64,000 nt of DNA. Origin: Todiramphus chloris collaris (taxonomy: Eukaryota; Chordata; Aves; Coraciiformes; Alcedinidae). The stretch spans positions 743,513 to 807,512 of the forward strand of contig JANVCC010000219.1 in assembly GCA_025345505.1 (NCBI GenBank), written 5' to 3'. A program made the position numbers and the translations under genes. The notes under the pieces were generated by a model. That model saw nothing but the letters and a program-made list of their open reading frames with translations, was not told the DNA's origin and did no database searches. Positions 53,661 to 64,000 of the stretch are shown one piece after another (positions within the stretch are counted from its first letter, which is position 1; every line of letters begins with the position of its first letter).

Positions 53661-53914
53661 TTCTCTTCTCTTCTCTTCTCTTCTCTTCTCTTCTCTTCTC
53701 TTCTCTNNNNNNNNNNTCTCTTCTCTTCTCTTCTCTTCTCTTCTCTTCTCTTCTCTTCTCTTCCCTTCCCTTCCCTTCCCTTCCCTTCCCTTCCCTTCCC
53801 TTCCCTTCCCTTCCCTTCCCTTCCCTTCCCTTCTCCTCCTTCCCCTCCTTCTCTCTTTTCTCTTTCTTTCCCTTTCCTTCTTCTCTTTCCTTGTCTTCTC
53901 CTTTTTTTTTTTCT
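53661..53914 (+). repeat. Polypyrimidine tract: TTCTC array, TTCCC array, mixed tail
   Basis: TTCTC pentamers from about 53661, interrupted by ten N, resume to about 53760. TTCCC pentamers run from 53761 to about 53831. Mixed C/T sequence ending in a T run continues to about 53914. Frames on both strands (Ser/Leu/Phe on one, Arg/Glu/Lys on the other) are open only because of the composition. True length is unknown because of the gap. Confidence 0.97.
53707..53716. other. Assembly gap, 10 N
   Basis: Exactly ten N inside the TTCTC array, like the gap at 18954. It is probably a placeholder. Confidence 0.97.
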
Positions 53915-55361
53915 TATAAAGGAAACATATTTTGTCTGCAGATGGCCAAGGGGAGGCAAAAAAAACTTGATCATGAAATGACACATGTCTGGGTTTGGTG
54001 TTTTAGGGGAGTTTTGTTTAGATGATATCCTAGGCAAACAGACTGAAAATGGCTTGGTTTAAACCCCCTGTTATTGCTTCTAGGAAGTGGGGTGAAGCTC
54101 AGCCCGAACCTATAAAAAGCCAAAAATGAGGGAAGGTTTTTAACAATGTCCTGGTGCAGCTCAATTCCCCCTTCTTATTCCTGCTGCATTTTATCCTGGG
54201 TCAGAGAGGGGCTGGGATGCTTCCAGCAGAGCTGGTGAGCGGGACAGCAGCTCCTCACCCCAGCTTAGTTGAGCTGCTCAGATGCCCTTTGCAGGTGACA
54301 TTTATTCAGGAGGGGTTTCTTGAGGTGGCCTTGTGCCGAAGAAGCCTCTTAACCCACGGAGGAACTCCGAGCACGGTCGCTTACATCAGGAGGCGAAGCC
54401 TCCGGGGTTTTATCTTGCGGTGAATAAAATATTCCCTTCGAATGCGCTTGGCAAACAAATGAGCAAGGCAGAAATGCAGATTGTGTTTGCTAATGGCAAG
54501 GCTGTTGCCAAAGAATGTATAAACCGCTATTCCCGGGGAGGAAAACTCCTCTTTCGTGTGAGATGTTGGAGCTGCAAAGCCCGGGAACGCAGCTTTGCCA
54601 CTTCTCGGGCTGAATTCTGGTGCGATTCGGGTTTTTTTGAGGGGAGGGGATTAGGGAGGAGCTGAGTCAGCCGAGCCCTCGCTGATGCTGATTCACGGTG
54701 AGATGCTCTGGACTTGAGCAGGTCTCTAGGCAGCAGAGATCAATGCCAGGGGTCTGCTGCGTGGCTAGAAATTAGATCTGCGCTTGCATCTCTGATGCCC
54801 CGGCTGCTCTGCGGAGAGCTGCTGCTTTCCTGGGTCTTAAAAGATGATTTGGGAGTTTGGTGAAATCAGATGGTAGCACATTCCCCAGCTCCCCACGACC
54901 TCCTCGGGCTTGTGTTTGCAGAGATGTTGAGTGTCTTGGACCAAGGTCGTCCTTGGGTGGATTCTGGTTCGGTCCTGGGCGCTTTCCTGGGGCGAGCGCA
55001 GTTGTGGGTGTTTCTGGGTGCAGAAGGGAGTAGGGGTCATGTTGGGGTTGGTGATCCCTGAGCAGAAAGAGGACTTCACCCAACTGGGGCTGAGCATCCC
55101 AGCTGCCCTGCAGCAACCTGAATCCACTGGGGACTGGTCCAGGGCTTTCGAGTTGGAAAGGGGGTTTGGCTTTGAAGTTGCTGTTTGCAGCTTTGGGGAT
55201 GGATAAGGGGGGGACTGAGGGATGGGGAGGTGACTGAGGGTATTCGTCTGTGGAATTCTCTCCTGCAAATATTGTATTTTCAGAGTATGCTTGCTCTCCC
55301 CTCCGCCCCTCCTTGTTTTGAATGTTCATTTAAACCACGCTTTTGATTTTGAATTCAGTGA
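53915..55361. other. Single-copy sequence, nothing recognised
   Basis: No repeat family or gene recognised. The part at about 54420-54560 is repeat-free with mixed composition and could be non-coding conserved DNA, but this is not testable here. Confidence 0.45.
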
Positions 55362-55671
55362 TTTAGAGAGGTAGGAGGGGTAGGCGCTGGTCTCTTGGGC
55401 TCTTCTCACAAGTAACTAATGACAGAACAAGAGGGAATGGCCTCAGGCTGCACCAGGGGAGGGTTACACTGGACATTAGGAATTTTTTTTTCCCTGAGAG
55501 AGGAACAGGCTGCCCAGAGATGGGGTCGAGTCCCCATCCCTGGATATGTTTAAAAGCCATCTAGATGTGGTGCCTGGGGATATGGATGAGTGGTGGGGTT
55601 AATGGTTGCACTCGATGACCTTAGAATCGTGTAGGTTGGAAAAGACCTTTATGATTATGATTCTGTGATTA
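55362..55671 (+). mobile_element. CR1 LINE 3' end, type D, with an apparent microinversion
   Basis: Starts GATTTAGAGAGGTAGGAGGG, includes GACAGAACAAGAGGGAATGG, CAGGCTGCCCAGAGATGGGG and TCCCTGGATATGTTTAAAAG, and ends GATTATGATTCTGTGAT. Near the end, 55623-55648 reads as the reverse complement of the sequence expected there (see 55623). Non-coding. Confidence 0.93.
55623..55648 (-). other. 26-bp inverted segment within CR1
   Basis: After CACTCGATGACCTT a type D copy should continue AAAGGTCTTTTCCAACCTA and then a GATTCT word. Here it instead reads AGAATCGTGTAGGTTGG and AAAAGACCT, which is the reverse complement of exactly that, before the normal TATGATTCTGTGAT end resumes. Confidence 0.8.
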
Positions 55672-55713
55672 GAGGACTTTAATGAAAACAGCCTCTGTAT
55701 AAAGTCACTGGGC

Positions 55714-56403
55714 AGTGACTGGCTTGAGAGCAGCCCTGAAGAGAAGGACTTGGGAGTGCTGGTGGGTGAGAAGCTCAACATGAGCCTCTTGCAGCCCAGA
55801 GGGCCAATGGTGTCCTGGGCTGCATCAGGAGAAGCGTGGCCAGCAGGGCGAGGGAGGGGATTCTGCCCCTCTGCTCCACTCTGGTGAGACCTCACCTGCA
55901 GCGCTGCCTCCAGTTCTGGAGCCCCTGGCACAGGAAGGCTGTGGATGTGCTGGGACGTGTCCAGAGAAGGGCACCAGGATGCTCAGAGCCTGGAGCACCT
56001 CTGCTATGGGGACAGACTGAGAGAGCTGGGGTTGGTCAGCCTGGAGAAGAGAAGGCTCTGGGGAGACCTTCTTGTGGCCTTCCAGTATCTGAAGGGGCTA
56101 CAAGAAAGCTGGGGAGGGACTTGTTAGGCTGTGGGGCAGTGACAGGACTGGAGGGGATGGATTAAAACTAGAGAGGTGGATTCAGGTTGGACAGGAGGAA
56201 GAATTTCTTCCCCAGGAGGGTGGTGAGACCCTGGCCCAGGCTGCCCAGAGAGGTGGGGGAAGCCCCATTCTTGGCAGTGTTGAAGCCCAGGCTGGCTGGG
56301 GCTGTGAGCACCCTGCTCTAGTGGGAGGTGTCCCTGCCCATGGCAGGGGGGTTGGAGCTGGGTGAGCTTTAAGGTCCCTTCCAACCCTGACCATTCTGTG
56401 ATA
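55714..56403 (+). mobile_element. Young CR1 LINE 3' fragment, type C
   Basis: Begins in ORF2 at GTGACTGGCTTGAGAGCAGC, then CTGAAGAGAAGGACTTGGGA, CTGGTGAGACCTCACCTGCA and GTCCAGAGAAGGGCACCAGG. From about 56037 it tracks the copy at 28042 at about 97%. It ends GACCATTCTGTGATAA. It is separated from the older type D copy at 55362 by about 40 bases. Coding frames are broken by frameshifts. Confidence 0.96.
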
Positions 56404-58199
56404 AAAGACCACATTAGACTGCACTGAATTATTCTTGGGAGCCCCTGCAGGAGATGGAGAGGGCCTGGGAAGCCTCTGGGGTGCGTGGCAGAACGTGGGG
56501 AGGGCCGGTGGAAAGGTGCTGGTGTGAGCTGGGGCTGATGCTGAGCATCCTGAAGAAGGCTGTAAAATTCAACACGACTGAGTCCATGTTTCACGTGGGT
56601 TCTGCCAGCTTATGAAATTCCTCCCAGGATGGCAGAGGTGTGTATCTCCATCACACCAGTCTGTGTTTCTCCCCGAATGAAGTAAAAGCTCCTCTCAAGA
56701 AGCTGTTAAAGGAGCACAAAGTAATTGTTCTGCAGAAGCTGGGGAGGGGGGAACAATCAATTTGCAGCCTTCGGTGGGGCTGAGCATCCCTTTTGTCATC
56801 CTGGCAACCTCCCCTGTGCTTCTCTGGCTGACCAGAAAAGGGCTGTAGTTATGAAACTGGTGTGTATAGGAGAATTCAGCCTCTCCTTTCCGTTGTCCTA
56901 AGGACACTTCGCCCACCAGTATGGAAGATAATAGGCTTTGTGGCAATTAAGATAGCTGGGGAAGTGCTGGATGTGAGTGGCTGGGATTCAGCCTGGGTGC
57001 CGGGGTGTCTCTATGTGTTTTTAAGGCACTGATACTTGTTTCCCAAAAAAAATCCTTGGATATCTAAAAATTAGGCTTTTAATTCCCATTTGCATGCCAG
57101 CGTAGCCCGATTTCCTGGGGCTGTTGGGAATATTCAATGCCATGGTATCACTGTATAGTTACTTTTTAACCAGAAAAAAAACAAACCACAAAACAGTAGG
57201 GTTCAGTTTGTGTTCTGATTGCAGTCCCTGCTGTAAAAAAGCCTTTTTCCCTCTGCAAGAGCATCTTGTGTCCGTGCCCATGAGCGCCTGGGAATGTGCT
57301 GCTTGACTGCAACAGGTTTGCAGTTCCTCTGCTTTTCCCCTGTATCTTCCCTCCAAAGTCAGCTGTCCCCAAAAGCCCAGCAGCAGCTCAGAGAAACCTG
57401 GTTCTGTGCCTTTTATCTTGTTCTTACTGCTGGATTACGTGGCTCTGCAGGGGAAGGGCCAGACTGGGGCAGTTTGCTGGTGACCATCCATTTCATGGTT
57501 GTGCCCTGGGGGGTTCTGCTGCAGGAGACAACCCCAGAACACGATCCTGCAGCCGGCAAGAGGGGGGGATGCGGGATAAAGAGGAGGTGAGGAGCCCATA
57601 GCTGGTGACCTGGTCGGGTGCGAGCCCCGGGTGTGATGCTGTGCCTGTACAGCATGTGTTACATCCCCCTGCCTTGCCGGTGCCTTTCCCTGGCCTGCCT
57701 TCACTCTGTATTTGTACTCACTGTTTTTCCACATGGCTCTTTTGATCCATTTTTCCTCCCTTCCTCTGCTGCCATGGTGAGACCATGAGAAGTAACTGGA
57801 GCAGATGCTGGTTTTCTGGTCCTTAAGTCATGGCAGTCCTTAAAAGGAGGATATTCCCCCAAGGGCTCCCCTTTTCTTCTCCAAAATATTCTGCCAGGCG
57901 TTTGGAGAGAGGCTTCTGCATGACAATCTGCTTCTTGTGGGGCTACCAAGTCCCCTTGAAGGTGTAACTGGGACTTGGTGGTGTTGATTGAGCCTAAGTA
58001 ACAGTGGGTGCAACAGAGGGTGGAAAGAACCCTGCTCCCAAACAGATGCAATTCCCAGGAGAGAAGCTGGTTTGGGGACAAACCCCGTTCTCCCACGCCC
58101 GATCTTCATCTCTTTTAGAGATGAGGAGTGTTTCGTGTGGTGCTGGGCCTTCCACAACCAGGGTGAAGGAAAGAAATTGCCCCAGGTAGCTACACTTGT
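56404..58199. other. Single-copy sequence, nothing recognised
   Basis: An A-rich run with C lies at about 57172-57200. No gene or repeat family recognised. Confidence 0.5.
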
Positions 58200-58328
58200 G
58201 AGGAAGGAAGGAAGGAAGGAAGGAAGGAAGGAAGGAAGGAAGGAAGGAAGGAAGGAAGGAAGGAAGGAAGGAAGGAAGGAAGGAAGGAAAGAAGGAAGGA
58301 AGGAAGGAAGGAAGGAAGGAAGGAAGGA
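58200..58328 (+). repeat. GGAA tetranucleotide microsatellite, about 32 units
   Basis: GGAA repeated over about 128 bases with a single interruption (GAAAGAAGG at about 58287-58295). All-purine on the plus strand. The long frames seen through it encode only Lys/Glu/Gly/Arg or Phe/Leu/Pro/Ser cycles and are not genes. Confidence 0.98.
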
Positions 58329-58339
58329 GTCAAAAACCA

Positions 58340-58595
58340 TCTTTTATCACTGTGAGGGTGGTGAGAACCCCAGCACACGCTGCTCAGGGAAGCTGTGGAT
58401 GATGAACACATCACTGGATGCGTTCAACACCAGGTTGGAGATGGTCTTGAGCACCCTGCTCTAGTGGGACATGTCCCTGCCCGTGGCAGGGGGGTTGGAA
58501 TTGGGTGAGCTTTAGGGGGTTGAAACTGGGTGATCTTCAAGGGGTTGAAACTAGCTGATCTTTAAGGTCCCTTCAGACCCAAACCATTCTAGGCT
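58340..58595 (+). mobile_element. CR1 LINE 3' end, type C, with triplicated tail segment
   Basis: ATCACTGTGAGGGTGGTGAG, CATCACTGGATGCGTTCAAC, CTCTAGTGGGACATGTCCCT, then three tandem versions of a tail segment, then CTTTAAGGTCCCTTCAGACC and CATTCTAGGCTTC. The element begins about 12 bases after the GGAA array. Confidence 0.94.
58490..58565. repeat. 25-26-bp tandem triplication in the CR1 tail
   Basis: Units start at 58490 (GGGGGTTGGAATTGGGTGAG), 58515 (GGGGGTTGAAACTGGGTGAT) and 58541 (GGGGTTGAAACTAGCTGATC). Each ends with a CTTTA- or CTTCAA-type word. Other type C copies in the window have this segment once. Confidence 0.9.
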
Positions 58596-60954
58596 TCAGA
58601 ATCATTTTCCAGCAGCAAGATAGTCGTGGTTGCAGTTCCCAAGGGTGACTTGGCTGGAACCACGGCGTTAAGCATTGCAGGGACCACCATCCAGTCCCAC
58701 CCTGTTGACAGCAACAAAGGCTGGGGAATGTTTCTTTTGGACTCATTATCTCGGGAGATGCTGCTTGCGATGCTGTAAAGCTGAACTTGGCTCTCCAGGG
58801 GTTTCTCTGGAGGGCAGCCTGAAGTTCCAGGAGGAACTGAAGTTCCAGGAGGGCTGCCAGTGAGGACGGGCGGTTTTCTGGCCCGCCTGCTGTTATTTGC
58901 AATAAGGAAGGGATTTTATAACGTTTGAACTTTGCAGGTGGGCTGGGCTGGTGCAGCTTTGAGGCATTTTTTCCCCCTATCAGAAACCACAGTCGTGAGA
59001 TACCCAATTTCCAGCTCTCTGTCCCCAGAACTCCCAGCCTGCAGGTCCCACCATCCATTTCTCCAGCCGTACTTTTGCTTTTCTCAGGAGTGTTTTGGGC
59101 TGCCACAGCCTGGGGAAAAAAAACCCTACCTGAATTCCTCCAGAGCCCTGCTTTCCTTCCCCGGCCAGAGCTGGATCAAATAATATCTCTTTGCCACGCT
59201 CCGGAGATAAGGCAGGAGGCTGAGCAAACCTGCTGCTATCTCTGGTTTAATTTGTATTTGCAAATAGCGCCGAGGCGATGCCTCTCTGCCCGGATCAGCT
59301 CCTCTTATCGGAGGGATTATAGCTGGCTCGCTAAACAATCTAATCCCTCTGGTAACCCCCAGCAATCTTGCAGGAGGATTTTGCAAGTGGTTGAAGAGCG
59401 GAGTCAAATCTCTGGCTATAGGATTAATTGGTATCAAGTCAAGCTTGTATTTGGCCACGTGCTTTAAAAAAAAAAAAATAATAAAAAAAAATAATTAAAA
59501 TGCTCTGTGTGTGTAGAAAGACAAGCGACTGGAGTTTGGTTCCTCTTAACGATGCCTCAGTGGCTCCTGCACGTGCAGAGCCTGACTGATGGGCGCAGCA
59601 ATTTGGGGGCGTATGAAAATGTGTAAGTTTGGGACTTCTGGTCTGCAGAGCATCTGCTCTCGGGGCAGTGCTGCAGGTCTGTGATGTTCAGAGGGAAATA
59701 TTCTGTGTTTCTAGGCCGTGCCTTGCTGGGGATGCTCTGGGGCTGTTCATGGGCATCACCTCTCCCCAGCCCTTGGGCTGAGCCTGCCCCACGCTTTGCT
59801 CCAGGATGTGCTGTGCTGCTGGTCTGCAGCTCTCCCGGGCGAGTTCCAAGGCCCAGGGGATGATTTTATTTCCAAATCCCTTTTCTTATTTGTTTTGGTC
59901 TCTTTTAACTTTGGAAACTCAGTGCTGAGTTTGCCAGCTGCTTCCTTTCCCTTGCTGAGCTGCTGGTATCGAATGCGAGCGGGCAGGCTGGGTTACTAAA
60001 GAGGTTTTGGATTCCTTGTTGACCCTTCACTGGGGTTTCTTTTTTCCCCTCCAATAAAAGGAAATGGATAGCAGCCAGCAGCACCGAATAGCTGCGTGTG
60101 GCACGGCGTGATTCTTGTCCCAGGAACCAGCTGGGATTATCAGTTGTCTCTGCCCTTTGAATTTTAATAGCATTAACGACGGCGTAGTCGGGTTATTTTA
60201 AAACCCCCATCTAAAGTTGCCTTTGTGAGGCAGAACCAGACACCGCTTGGGTTGTGTTTTCCTCCTCCCTCGCCTGCAGGAATCACAACCAGAATTAAGA
60301 GACAGATTTTGAAGGTTAAAACTTCCCAGATTGTTTCCCTCTCAGTTGTCATTTTGGGACAGTTTTGTTTTCTTTCTGATTGCATCAAATATTTGTAATC
60401 CTGCGGGGACTGTGGCGCGAGGGTGATTCTTGCTCAAAATAATAAAGGATTGGGGTTTTTTTTGTGTTTTTTTGTTTTTTTCATCCTTTCTGCAGCATAG
60501 CTGGGGGGAAATTGGTGAAAAGAGCAGTTACCCAACATGGCTCAGCTTGGTGAAGGTTGGGGCTGTGCTCTGCCTCTCCTAGTACCTCTTCACTGAGGAT
60601 TTGAAGCATCGCCGGAGACTTTGATATTTAGAAATACTGAGCTGGCAAATGGAGATCCTTTTGCCCAGCTCAATTTTTAGATGGGTTTTTTTCCTCCTCT
60701 GGTCTCACAGGCAGCCCCCGGGGAGAGGGGACTTGGCCAGTGTCCTGGCTCAGCACAAAACCAGCTGAAATCTTAAATACCTCTTGCTAGGGGAAAAAAA
60801 AGCTTTGAAGAACTGGGAGGCTTTCTGGGTTCACTCTGTGTGGGGCGTTGGGTGTGGCCGGTGCGTGAATGACCAGTTATTCCTTTAATGTTCCCAGTTT
60901 TAAATCTAATACCATAGTCATCGTTGGGTGATGTACTGCCCATTATCCTGGTGG
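58596..60954. other. Single-copy sequence, nothing recognised
   Basis: A 17-bp word GAAGTTCCAGGAGG occurs twice at about 58821-58852. An A-rich run lies at about 59464-59500 and T runs at about 60456-60481. No gene recognised. Confidence 0.5.
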
Positions 60955-61587
60955 GTGGAAAGCTCTCCACGGGACAGCAATGGGCCCTTGCAGCCAGAAA
61001 GGCCAACAGCACCCTGGGGTGCATTCAGAAGAGTGTGCCCAGCAGGTCCAGGCAGGTTCTCCTCCCCCTCTGCTCTGCCCTGCTGAGACCACAGCTGGCA
61101 TACTGTGTCCAGCTTGGGGCTCCCCAGTTCAAGAGAGACAGGGATCTACTGGAGAGAGTCCAACGGAGGCTACGAGGATGATTAAGGGACTTGAGCATCT
61201 CCCCTATGAAGAAAGGCTGAGGGAACTGGGGCTGTTTAACCTTGAGAGGAGACTGAGAGGGAACCTTATTCATGTCTATAAATGTCTGTCAAGTGGAAGG
61301 GGCCAGGCTCTTTTCAGTGGTGCCTAGTAATAGGAACAATGGGTATAAACTTGAGCATAGAAGGTTCCACCTCAACAGGAGGAGAAACTTCTTCACTGTG
61401 AGGGTGCCAGAGCCTGGCCCAGGCTGCCCAGAGAGGCTGTGGAGTCTCCTTCTCTGGAGCCTTTCCAGCCCCCCCTGGCTCTGTTCCTGTGTGGGCTGCC
61501 CTGGGTGACCCTGCTCTGGCAGGGGGGTTGGACTCGATGATCTCCAGAGGTCCCTTCCAACCCCTACCATTCCATGATTCTATGACA
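60955..61587 (+). mobile_element. CR1 LINE 3' fragment, type B
   Basis: Starts in ORF2. Frame pieces read [56 protein letters not shown] and then, in another frame, [20 protein letters not shown], which matches the CR1 ORF2 C-terminus closely. The 3' end has TTGGACTCGATGATCTCCAG and CCATTCCATGATTCTATGAC. This is among the better-preserved coding pieces, but at least one frameshift separates the two parts. Confidence 0.96.
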
Positions 61588-63762
61588 AGCACGTTGCTGG
61601 CTCCAGGGGACTGCTCCAGGCTCTGAGTCACCCCTAGAAACTCTTAGTTACCCTGCTGAGTGTTCAGGGTCCAGCAACTCAATCCATGGGGCTGAATCCC
61701 TGGCTCCTTGATGCTGCTGTGCTGCACTGTGGTCCTTTGGACTTTGACACTCTGGCCTTTGGTCCTGGTCACTGCATCCAGCCCGGCTGCCCCTGAAATG
61801 CCTCATTCTTTGTGACCCCCCTTGCAAACACCCCGTGCCCACTGCATCTTGCTGGGCATCCTTTTCCCATGCCCTGTTGTTTGCACCAAGTTAGATTAAT
61901 TGCATTTGCTCGTGACTTCCCCCCCCCCAGCCTCCAAATCTCCAAGTTGTTCTGGGTATTTCTGTTACTGTTTGGATATTTGTGTTGTTATTATTGGCCT
62001 GATCATTTCCTTACAATAGTATTTTTTCTGGAGCAGTGCCTTGTGCCAGGCACAGCTCGGGAGAGGTCCTTTGAGGGCAGCATAGAAAAGGTGCAGGGCA
62101 CGAAGGCTTTATGTGAATAAAGAGCAGGAAACAGCATCTTTTTTGTCTTGCTCAAGTAACTCGTTGAAAGCCTGTGCTTGAATTATTATTCTTGATCACA
62201 TTTATTCTTAAGTTAACACGATTACTTCTCGGGTACCTGTCTCCTAGGGTCATTTATTACTATTTTCATTTTCCAGCTCCAGCTCTTTGAAAATCATGGC
62301 TGAGGTTATAAAGTGTATTTGGAAGAGATGAGGGCTCCTTCTGTCTGCTTTGCTTTGAGCAGCACACGGGGGAAAATGCAGCAGTTGTTTCCATACCGAG
62401 GGAGGGTCATGAACTTTTGTTTATATGCTGAAAGCTGAGATTTTCATGAGTCCATTTGAGTTAAGGAACTAAAGTTGGGGCTGGGGGGGCTTGGGGGGGG
62501 AGAAAAGAATCCAAATCCAATAAATGCTACAAGACTTGTAATGAAAATTGGCAGCTCCTGGTGCTGCACATCTTGCTCCAATAATCTTTCCTCTCCTTTC
62601 CTTTATACTCTCTTCATAAACTCCTTTTCCAGCTCTTTTCCCTGGTGCCCCTTGTTCTTTGTGCTGAGGATATTGAGGATATCAGGTTGGAGCCAGGATC
62701 CCTCCCCGTGGCAGTGTCACCAGCCCCTGGACACCACCAGGACCTGTTAAAATAGAGCATTGAGGGGTTTGCCCATCCACCCCATAACCTTAACCAAGCA
62801 CCAGATGCCTCCGTGGGAGCTTTGAAAAGTATTTAATGAAGTTTAAAAATCAAACCGATCCTTCAGCTGCCTTTTTCCAGCTGTGGTGCCATGTTTGGAT
62901 CCATCAGGAGAAGGTGTGAACGTTGTCTTTCCTTGGAGCTTGAGCTTCTCGGGGCTGCGCTGTGTTCACCTGGTGATCTGGTGCCAGGAGGATGGTGATG
63001 CTCGACCTCCTTGAGCCTTCTCTGTCTCCAGATAAAACACTTCAGACCACGGCTTCCCCTGAAAAGCATCACTGTTTAGCTTCATCTAGTTGGAAATCAG
63101 AAATATGTAGGGTTTTTTTCTCTGCTTATCTGGGTTCTGTGCTTCCTGGGTTCAGTTTTCCACCCTACCAAGAGTGGTCTCCCCCGTGGGACCAACACTG
63201 AGCTCATCCCATGGGGATCCAGCCCCAGACTCCAATCCTCAGGTCCTCAACCTGGGTGCTGCCAAAGCCTTGGGCTTTTGGCAGGCGTCTCCTGTGGCTT
63301 CTGCTGCTCCGATTTGGTTTTGGTTTAAACTTTCTTTTGTTTGATTTTATTTTAAAGTTGGATTTGATGTGATTTGATTTCCCCAGCCCTTGGTGTGCCT
63401 GGTGTGACGTGCTGATAACTCAGGGAGAGCGGCTGCCTGCCAGCTCCGAGCGCTGCGCTCCGAGCTCAGATTAATAAAGGGCTGTCACTTTTATTAACTT
63501 TGGGACCTACTGAATTATTTAATTCCAGGCAGGCACCAAGTGCTGCCCTCCAAGCTTTAAATGGCTTTTTCTGCCTTTGTGCATGCGTGTAAAAGAGAGG
63601 TGTTACACCACCCATTGCCACACGCCCATCAAACAATGCTGCAGGTATTTCAGGGAAAAAAACCCAGCGTTTTGGTAGCAGTTGGTGTTTGCCTCCCTGT
63701 TTTCAGCCTGCCACTACTGATTTGGGGTCAGATGGGTCTTTTTACGGGGCAGGGGTGTATTT
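61588..63762. other. Single-copy sequence, nothing recognised
   Basis: A C10 run lies at 61919-61928 and G runs at about 62483-62501. No gene or repeat family recognised. Confidence 0.5.
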
Positions 63763-64000
63763 CATAGAATCATAGAGTCATTCAGGTTGGAAAAGAGCTG
63801 TGGGATCATTGAGGCCAACCGTGAACCCTCCTCTGCAAAGCTCACCCCTAAACCATGTCCCCCAATCTAAACAACCCTTCAGCACCTCCCGGGATGGAGA
63901 CTCAACCCCTCCCTGGGCAGCCTGTTCCAGTCTGCGACTCCTCTTGCTGGGAAACATTTTTCCCTCATGTCCAGTGGAACCCTCCCCTGCTGCAGCTTGA
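63763..64000 (-). mobile_element. CR1 LINE 3' end, type D, cut by window edge
   Basis: CATAGAATCATAGAGTCATT, CAGGTTGGAAAAGAGCTGTG, CACCCCTAAACCATGTCCCC, CTCAACCCCTCCCTGGGCAG and CCTGTTCCAGTCTGCGACTC in order. It continues beyond the right edge. Confidence 0.93.

Noticed and set aside
53472-54037. Arg/Glu/Lys-rich and Ser/Leu/Phe-rich frames across the polypyrimidine tract
   Set aside because: Cycles of a pentamer read in three phases, and the frame crosses a run of N.
57840-58464. Long frames of repeated FLPS or KEGR units
   Set aside because: Translations of the GGAA microsatellite; low-complexity artefact.
1-64000. Endogenous retrovirus or LTR element
   Set aside because: I looked for paired long direct repeats, primer-binding-like sites and gag/pol/env-like frames and saw none; all the reverse transcriptase-like peptides are CR1.

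Overview
This looks like bird nuclear DNA. I count 24 copies of the avian/reptilian LINE family CR1 (12 on each strand). All are 5'-truncated pieces of the 3' end, and by eye they cover about 10.5 kb, or 16% of the window. Several are close to identical to each other, so this lineage has had fairly recent CR1 activity. That level and youth would fit a CR1-rich lineage such as woodpeckers and relatives better than chicken or a songbird, but the species is only an inference.

I found no host protein-coding gene, tRNA, rRNA, CRISPR array or recognisable virus-derived element. The many open frames of 60-240 codons are either translations of CR1 (reverse transcriptase C-terminal region) or chance frames that cross homopolymers and simple repeats. 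The window is best read as intergenic DNA or one large intron.

Layout. 1-10 kb: window-edge CR1, a decayed 125-bp tandem duplication, an old CR1 split by a TA tract, two longer CR1s and an A/C-only tract. 10-20 kb: five CR1s, two patches of very old amniote-wide repeats (about 15.9-16.2 and 17.7-17.9 kb), and a 70-bp near-perfect inverted repeat whose spacer holds a 44-bp minisatellite and a 10-N gap. 20-36 kb: mostly single-copy sequence with a few CR1s and CpG-dense spots. 36-52 kb: the densest CR1 stretch, including the two longest copies (about 1.04 kb each, reaching into the reverse transcriptase domain), a nested CR1, a 19-bp minisatellite, G/C homopolymers and a C-rich G4-type array. 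52-64 kb: an ancient repeat, a TTCTC/TTCCC polypyrimidine tract with a second 10-N gap, a CR1 with an apparent microinversion, a GGAA array touching a CR1 whose 3' tail is triplicated, and two more CR1s.

For convenience I sort the CR1 copies by 3'-end type. Type A has GGTGGCACCAGAGCATCTCC near the end. Type B has TTGGACTCGATGATCTCCAG. Type C has CTAGTGGGAGGTGTCCCTGC. Type D has GATGATCTTAAAGGTCTTTT. These letters are mine and are not database names. No genes here work together; the biology on show is retrotransposition, repeat turnover and possibly regulatory non-coding sequence.
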